Assembly: GCF_009727055.1 (NCBI RefSeq)
Contig: NC_052357.1
Coordinates: 86,851,249 to 86,915,248, forward strand
From: Benincasa hispida
Lineage: Eukaryota; Streptophyta; Magnoliopsida; Cucurbitales; Cucurbitaceae
Reading direction: 5' to 3'
Length of the DNA stretch: 64,000 nucleotides
The position numbers and the translations under genes are program-made. Below the pieces are notes generated by a model that saw only the letters and a list, made by a program, of their open reading frames with translations, ran no database searches and was not told the DNA's origin. This document shows, piece by piece, positions 58,096 to 64,000 of the stretch (positions are counted from its first letter, which is position 1; each line of letters starts with the position of its first letter).

Positions 58096-59800
58096 ATAGA
58101 GTTTGGTCCTTCTAATCTTGTACAACTATATCAACAAAATACGCATCGTTCACATTCGGTATGGGATAGTTCTTCTACAGTAGTTTTGAGTTGTTGGAGA
58201 AGGGAGGCATCTGCACAACATATTATCCCATTTGATCACCGCATTATTCCCTACGTTGAACAGGCAGGTTTTCTTGGGGTTGCACAAATCAGATTTATCT
58301 AGCTTGATTGGCACCTCATTCTGCTCTAGTTGAGTGTTGGAGACCATAAACTCACACATTTCATCTGCCTTGTAAGAAATGTACAATCACGTTGCAGGAT
58401 GTTGCCATACAGTTTGGGTTACGAGTGGACGGGCAAGCGTTGACAGGTTCACTACAATATGATTGGAAGAGTGTTTGTGAAGAGCTCTTGGGCATTCCAC
58501 CAGATGATCTGAAAGGGTCAAGATTGAGTATCCCCTGGTTGGCATCTCAGTTTCCAGAATTACCTCCCAATGCCGACGACATCAACATACACAGGTATGC
58601 ATGAGCATATATTATGCAACTTATTGAAGGATTTTTATTTGTTGACAAGTCAAATACTCTAATGCATCTCATGTTCCTCTCGCTACTGTCTGATTTTGAG
58701 CATGTTGGTACGTATTCGTGGGGTTGTGCATGTCTTGCATGATTGTATAGAAAACTTTGTTGGGCTACCAATGCACAAGCGTTGGAAATAACGGGGCCGC
58801 TGATATTACTACAGGTTTGGGCTTATGATAGATTTCCAATTATAGCACCACAAGTCCAGTTACATGCCCCAGATCATCGTCCACTTAGTGCCAGGTATTA
58901 TTTTATTTATATATTTATTTCGTTATCATTTTATATAAGAATATAAATTAATTGTATTTTTTATAATTTTTGATGGAGTGGTGTATTAACTGCCTCTGAA
59001 CAGTCAGCAAATACGTTGCTCGTGTACCGAAAAATATTTGACAGACTGATGCACAATTAGGTAACAAATGTATATATAAATGAATATTTAAAACATTTTG
59101 AATGTATACTTATCTTTTTTTTTTTTTTTGTTAGATTTATTGGACGCCATACACACAACAGATTTGGTCATCACTACCTGATTACTGTCGTGATGGTGCA
59201 GACATCTGGTTGACCATTAGCCCTCTTATATGCTTCCATATAGTAGAGTGACATTATCTAAATCGTGTGTTGAGACAATTTGGTCTGCGACAAACGATAC
59301 CTTCATTGTCCTATACATTTCCAGCACTACACCAGATTTATTTGAGAGGTAAGCACGACCAAGACTAGCGTCAAATCCACGCAGAATATATATCCTATTG
59401 GCATGGACGACATGATCGTTGTGCATAGGGAGAATTAACAAATGGGTCAGCTGTATCAGATAACTACTTTTCCTCGTACGATTCAATCACGAGACGATTT
59501 ATCACACCTGATGACGATTACTATTACTGCATAGTAAGAGATTTAAAATCAAATATTTTCTATATATATGATATGAATATTGTTTAATATTTATTTTTTT
59601 TATTGTACAGAATAATTTTATCGGAGATGTACAACAATATTCAGCACAACTTACCACAGTCTTACCAGAGTTGGGTTCAATGTGTTAGCAAACATTGGTC
59701 AACATAGAAGGTATTATTCAACAAACAAGACGATTTAATGTTGCTGATGCCGATCGAAGACATATTCGTCGTAGATGACAACGACAGCAGGGTGAACCTA
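58096..59800 (+). pseudogene. Plant mobile domain (PMD) gene, MAIN/MAIL1-like, multi-exon
   Basis: The protein reads in order as PMD (serine/threonine phosphatase 7 long-form-like, PF10536). Exon 1 (58096-58894) has HRSHSVWDSS, TLQDVAIQFGLRVDGQALTG (M-start frame at 58392), GIPPDDLKGSRLSIPWL, LLQVWAYDRFPIIAP and DHRPLSAR. Exon 2 (about 58977-59060) has ANTLLVYRKIFDRL. Exon 3 (59134-59535) has IYWTPYTQQIWSSLPDYCRD, GADIW, LRQFGLRQTIP and RRFITPDDDYYY. Exon 4 (59611-59800) holds the tail. Introns keep GT and T-rich AG ends. Stops at about 58604, 58740, 59249 and 59363 replace Arg or Trp codons. PMD proteins act in the nucleus in gene and transposon silencing; this copy belongs to the MULE. Confidence 0.85.
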
Positions 59801-60100
59801 ATTTAGAGAGACATGAAGACAACCCCCATGTGGGGTAAGGGCCAGGGGGTCATCTTTAAATTTAATGTAAACTTTTATTTTCAAATTAAAGAACTAATTG
59901 TAAATCTTCTTTAATATCATAACATCTTCTTTTCTTAATATGAGTGTAATAATTATGTTTTCATTGTAGATTAAATATATAATTAAGTTGAATAATGAAG
60001 AAATTTGTAGACCCGGTCCTAAAGTCTTAATATTGTTGTACATCTCCAATTAAAAAAAATAATTAGTCAATATATTTTTTTTTTAAAAAAAAAGAAAAAC
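59801..60100. other. Non-coding DNA downstream of the PMD gene
   Basis: AT-rich, with several A-runs and possible AATAAA-like signals. No gene seen. Confidence 0.5.
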
Positions 60101-60103
60101 AAA

Positions 60104-60345
60104 TCGTGGATCGGGTCCACGATTATGGCAATCGTGGACCCGGTCCACGAGCTGTCTCTTATACACATCTAGATGTGTATAAGAGACAGATCATGGATCG
60201 AATCCACGATTATGGCAATCGTGGACTCGGTCCACGAGTCTCGTGTGACCGGTCAACCAAATTAGCCGACGTGGTGCTGACTGGATTAAACGTTAATCGT
60301 GTACCCTATACATGATTTTGCCACATGGTAATCGTGGTACACGAT
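60104..60345. repeat. Right subterminal palindromic motif array of the MULE, with tandem duplication
   Basis: Motifs such as ATCGTGGACCCGGTCCACGA and ATCGTGGTACACGATT mirror the left array. A block starting TCGTGGATCGGGTCCACGAT (60106-60151) is repeated almost identically at 60190-60237, with a sequencing-adapter palindrome between the copies. Confidence 0.8.
60152..60189. other. Tn5/Nextera mosaic-end palindrome (sequencing artefact)
   Basis: Two copies of the 19-base Tn5 mosaic end, CTGTCTCTTATACACATCT at 60152-60170 and its exact reverse complement at 60171-60189, lie head to head. This is the transposon end used in Nextera libraries, not a plant sequence. The forward translation gives the peptide SYTHLDVYKRQ, well known as an adapter contaminant in protein databases. 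Confidence 0.97.
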
Positions 60346-60427
60346 TTCACTACCCTACTTTTGTCAATATTTTTTACTCCCACCTATTTTTAAAAATACT
60401 TTCCCATATACCCCATTTTTGTCAATA

Positions 60428-62680
60428 ATTTGAAAAAATACTATATTTTTTAACTTGATCCTCAAATATATGGAAAAATTTGCACAATTTTATGTAATTG
60501 CAACTGCATTCACAATCTCAAATTCTACCATTTTCAACCCATCCTTAATAAAAGCACAAAAAATACAAAGATAAACGCCAAAATCAAGGATCAAGAACAA
60601 GATTTCTTTCTATTTTCACATGATTCAATAACTAACTAGAATATTTCACAAGATCTTTTTCCAATATACTGAAATAAACCTATAAATTGCAATGCATCGC
60701 AGTGATGCTATGGGCTAGTTGAATACATATATTTAATTTGAGATAATTTTGAATAAGAAGTGAAAAATTCATTACGAGCAATATAAAAAAGTCACACGTA
60801 ACATAGCTAAACATTTAAGTTACAATTGGCTAACCAAGTTTTTTTTAAAAAAAATTAAAAAGTACTTATATGAATTGTGTGCGTTAGTAAATTTTCTTAA
60901 TTAGGAGAATTGATAAAGGCTTTTAATTATGTGAATGAGTAGTTGTTATTTATTTATTTAAGAAAATTGACCGGATAATTTAATTTTTAAAAGTGTTTTA
61001 AATGTGCATTTTAATTTTAGAAAAGTAATTATAAATGAGTTTGAAATTAATAAGATTAAGATTAAAAGTACTATTTAGTCCCTATATTTGAAGTGTTTTC
61101 AATTTTACTTCATATGTTGTTAGTTTAATTTTTATACTTTCATAAATATTAAGATAATAATAATTTCCATATAAGAAAATATAATATGTGAATATTTGTT
61201 TTTAAAATTTATAGTAAAAATATTAATAGATAATTAAAAAAATTCTAAAAAATAACAAAGAAAAAAAAATAGTAGGAGAAACTATGTTTAAGATTTATTG
61301 AAAAGATGTGGACTATATAAAATTGGTAATTAGTACAACTAAATTGAACAAATCTAAAAATATAGAGGCTGAAATTATATTTAAAATATTTCTTGTAAAC
61401 GCTTTATTAACACGTACTGTTTTGTTTTTTACAATATTGTTATACATTTCTTCATATAATGTAATTAAAGACTATCGATTCAAAATTAAGTGAATGCACA
61501 AAATGGTAGTTATTAAGATTTTTTTTTTTAATAACATTTCCTATTTCTTGTTTCTATTTCTCATTTTTCAATAAACGGATTTATTTGATAATTATTTTCG
61601 TTTCTTATTTCTAAAATTTATGAAATATTTCTAAAAATGAAATCAAATTCGAAAAGCTACACAAAGTGGTTTTTCCTATTCTTGTTTCAATATGTATTTG
61701 AACGTGCATCCAAGTTATCCTTCTTTACTCCCTGCAGTTTTGAGTTCGAATCCCACTTAATGCAATTTTTTCTTTTACTTATTTTTATATTATATATATA
61801 TTTTTTGTTTTTTAATGATATATTCCTTTTGTTTTATTTTTAGAAATATTTCTTTTTTTTTCTTTTAAATATTTTTTTCTGTTTTTATTTATTATATTTC
61901 TTTTTTTACTTTTTCTTTTTTATACTGTATTGCTTTTGTTTTATTCATCATATTTCTAAAGTTTGCTATATTTATATAGTAGGATATTAGTTTAATTTTG
62001 TATTATAAATTTTTCAATATTTAGCTTTATATATTATTTTGATTTTCAAATTTCAAATTTTAATATATATATTTAAATATTTGAATTTTGAGTTTTAAAT
62101 TTTGGAATAAGCATGTTTATATATTATTTCAAATTTAAATTTATTATTTTTTAGTACATTTAAAACTAGTTAGAATTTTACAATATATAAATTTGGTTTA
62201 CTAAGACATTCATTTCAACTCACTTTAATAGATTACAATTATGGTATTTATATAATAACATATTTTGAGTTAAATTTGAGTTAAAATCATTCTTACAAAT
62301 GATTCGAGCGAGAAATTATAATATTGTAAATCAAATTTTAGCAACATATAAATGATAAAGTCTAAGTAAAGTTTTTTAAGACACCTCAAGTGCTTAGGAT
62401 ATATGATTAATTATCTTCTTTAAGTAGGAGACAGTTAATAAAGGAGACTAAATTAACATTTAATGTATAATTGGTTAGTTATATTGGTTAAATCAATGAT
62501 ATGACCATGCAGTATAAAATTCAAAATTTTCTCAAAATATCTATGGATAATGAGATATTTAGGTATATGGTGTCTAAGATTTGATTTTTGACAAGATACA
62601 CTAGCTCCTACAAGGATTTAGAGAAATCCATGTTAAGATTTATCCTGGTTGGCATAGTATTGGAAGGAAAATTTTAATTT
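60428..62680. other. AT-rich intergenic DNA, no gene
   Basis: Long A/T runs and short frames (61308-61493, 61637-61843) of low complexity. I find no transposon termini except the MITE-like repeat listed separately. It may be unique DNA flanking the MULE. Confidence 0.55.
61530..61690. repeat. MITE-like repeat, second copy
   Basis: Related to 28857-29045: CTATTTCTTGTTTCTATTTC, TTTGATAATTATTTTCG and TGAAATATTTCTAAAAATG correspond to blocks there. Ends are not defined. Confidence 0.4.
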
Positions 62681-62689
62681 GTTTGTGTT

Positions 62690-64000
62690 AATGGATATGC
62701 GTTGTCATACGTTAATTTGAAGAATATGCATTATGTGTTGATTGTGTATATAATGACCATTCGTCCTTGTCACAAGTTTTTTTGCTCTCTCGCCAAGTAT
62801 AACAGGATCATAAGTTTCTCGGGATGATCGAAGGTCGAACATGGGGACTTCCAACTAAAAGATGATTGTAAAGTAATGCGTTTGAGGCGGAGAATAAAAA
62901 TAAAAAGAAAAAAGTTGGCTACTATGCGCTACTCCTACTCCTAGCTAAACAGACTGAACAATTGAAGTTTGACTATGAGAATCTGTAGAGATGGGAAACT
63001 CTTAACGCGTAATAAGATGCATGGAGAAGTAGAGTTGTGGAGGAGATGTCACCAAGTCCTTAAGTTTGGTTGCAAGGGTAATTCCAGTTTGCCACACTAA
63101 CGCATTGCATACGGTGGTCAGCCACATACTTAAATCTCTATAACGCATGGTTACGTTGAACATAAGGTTATTCCTATCTCTAGAAACATTGCTTACTTTG
63201 CTTAGTGAGTTTAACTACTTACCCTCTCAGAGAGTTGGTTATAGCTATTCCGCTCATAGACAAGCATTACGATAACCTCGCACTAAGAAAACAGATTGAC
63301 TCACTATACTCGTGCAATGCACACCTCCCAATGTTTTGCTATATGCATCATAGCTCTATGTCGCATGATTGAGTATGCGATAACTTTTACAATCTACGCT
63401 TAACTCATTGCGATAAAAGAAAAAGATGGTAAATTAGAAGAAGAGGATGAAAATGATGTTGAAGGAATTAAAGGGATGTATTGATTACAAAATGTAATAA
63501 TGTTTTAAGCCAAAATGCAATATAATATAGAGGTGAGAAGAGAGATAGATGGCTAGATGTAGGTAATCTCTCGCTTCCATCAGATGTATGTCAAGGTTTT
63601 CGGTGGTGCAATGGATGGGCAGTGAAGTATTCCCTCTCGAGATCTATCTCTGATGAAGCTCTGATGGTCAATCAGAGGAAGTTGTGGAAGTGAAGAAATC
63701 TCAAATACTTTCTTCCTCATGCTCTCGTCTATGATCACAGGAATCTGCCCAAGGCAGAAGTCCCGGATGCTTGAATTTATAGAGCTCAATCGCTGACAGT
63801 TTTGATAATCCCACTCTGAATCACTACCATTTCTGATGCAGTAGGTGAGAATGTCATCATGATCTTATCTCTTTGATACTCCCGAGGTATGTGTTCATGT
63901 TTGTTTCTTCTGAAGTATCAACGCATTCCACCCACTTTGTGATCATCCTTCTATCACGGCCATCACTCTGTAGTTGCAGTATTTCATGCGACCAACTTTT
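62690..64000 (-). repeat. LTR D of the LARD/element B family, partial
   Basis: The order of blocks matches element B in reverse: TCGCCAAGTATAACAGGATC at 62793, TCGAAGGTCGAACATGGGGA at 62829, CTCCTACTCCTAGCTAAACA at 62931, AATGCACACCTCCCAATG at 63316, and TGAAGTATCAACGCATTCCACCC at about 63910. A reverse TATA box (AATTTATAGAG) lies at 63774-63784. It runs off the right edge, so its start is unseen. The left boundary is approximate. Confidence 0.75.

Larger units (their letters stand above)
54761..60427 (+). mobile_element. Mutator-like element (MULE) with transposase and plant-mobile-domain gene
   Basis: The ends carry inverted ATTRACAAAAATRGG motifs: left at 54763 and 54790, right (as CCNATTTTTGTCAAT / CTACTTTTGTCAAT) at 60412-60426 and 60353-60368. 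Inside each end are arrays of TCGTG...CACGA palindromic motifs. Between them lie a MuDR-type transposase (55758-57809) and a PMD gene (58096-59800), both on the plus strand and both broken. MULEs carrying a PMD gene are known in plants. I could not find a clear 8-10-base target duplication. Confidence 0.75.

Noticed and set aside
60106..60315. 69-codon plus-strand frame with SYTHLDVYKRQ
   Set aside because: Created by the adapter palindrome and the MULE end repeats. Not a protein.
61637..61843. 68-codon plus-strand frame with Phe/Leu-rich tail
   Set aside because: Low-complexity T-rich sequence, partly in a MITE-like repeat, with no similarity.

Overview
This window is plant nuclear DNA, almost wholly made of old, nested transposable elements. 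The plant assignment rests on Ty1/copia and Ty3/gypsy LTR retrotransposons with plant-type primer binding sites (initiator tRNA-Met and tRNA-Asp type), a hAT element, a MULE followed by a plant-mobile-domain gene, a CACTA-like element and a fragment of a major-latex-protein (Bet v 1 type) gene. The LTR style suggests a dicot, possibly a cucurbit, but nothing here proves the family. I see no intact host gene, tRNA, rRNA or CRISPR array. Every large coding region is broken by stops or frameshifts.

Left part (1-12161), in plus coordinates: a minus-strand gypsy element A (gag and protease, 5' LTR 2890-4561) sits in the internal part of a minus-strand non-autonomous LTR element B (4562-6417). Next come an LTR2-family fragment with a 278-bp tandem duplication (6418-7127), a plus-strand copia RT/RNase H pseudogene (7133-8423), an LTR2 copy that hosts a gypsy LTR (8424-11494), and a copia tail that forms a ~575-bp inverted repeat (11586-12161).

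Central part (12162-54032): one minus-strand gypsy element, G1, is spread over 42 kb by insertions. Its integrase, RNase H, RT and protease lie at 12162-14910, its gag at 43803-45098 and its 5' LTR at 45124-54032. Between protease and gag sits copia C1 (14911-43802, minus). The integrase gene of C1 is split by an antisense solo LTR of its own family (19122-23048, target duplication TTTTC). That solo LTR is split by a solo LTR of family LTR3 (20470-22359, duplication TATGA). The 5' LTR of C1 holds a CACTA-like element with a captured MLP fragment (27175-30545), and an LTR, E (31615-43543). E hosts a hAT transposon (32990-43450), which hosts a gag-only copia, C3 (33207-40205, duplication TCCAC). 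The 5' LTR of G1 holds a solo LTR3 (45876-53375, duplication TTGAT), which holds a plus-strand LARD-like element (47372-52855). The deepest chain is G1 > C1 > E > hAT > C3.

Right part (54033-64000): a MULE (about 54761-60427, plus) carries a broken MuDR-type transposase followed by a multi-exon plant-mobile-domain pseudogene. A perfect 38-bp palindrome of two Tn5/Nextera mosaic ends lies in its right end at 60152-60189; this is almost certainly a library or assembly artefact. AT-rich non-coding DNA follows, then a minus-strand gypsy-type LTR that runs off the right edge. Two single Ns (30758, 38987) mark further assembly joins, the second flanked by a perfect duplication.
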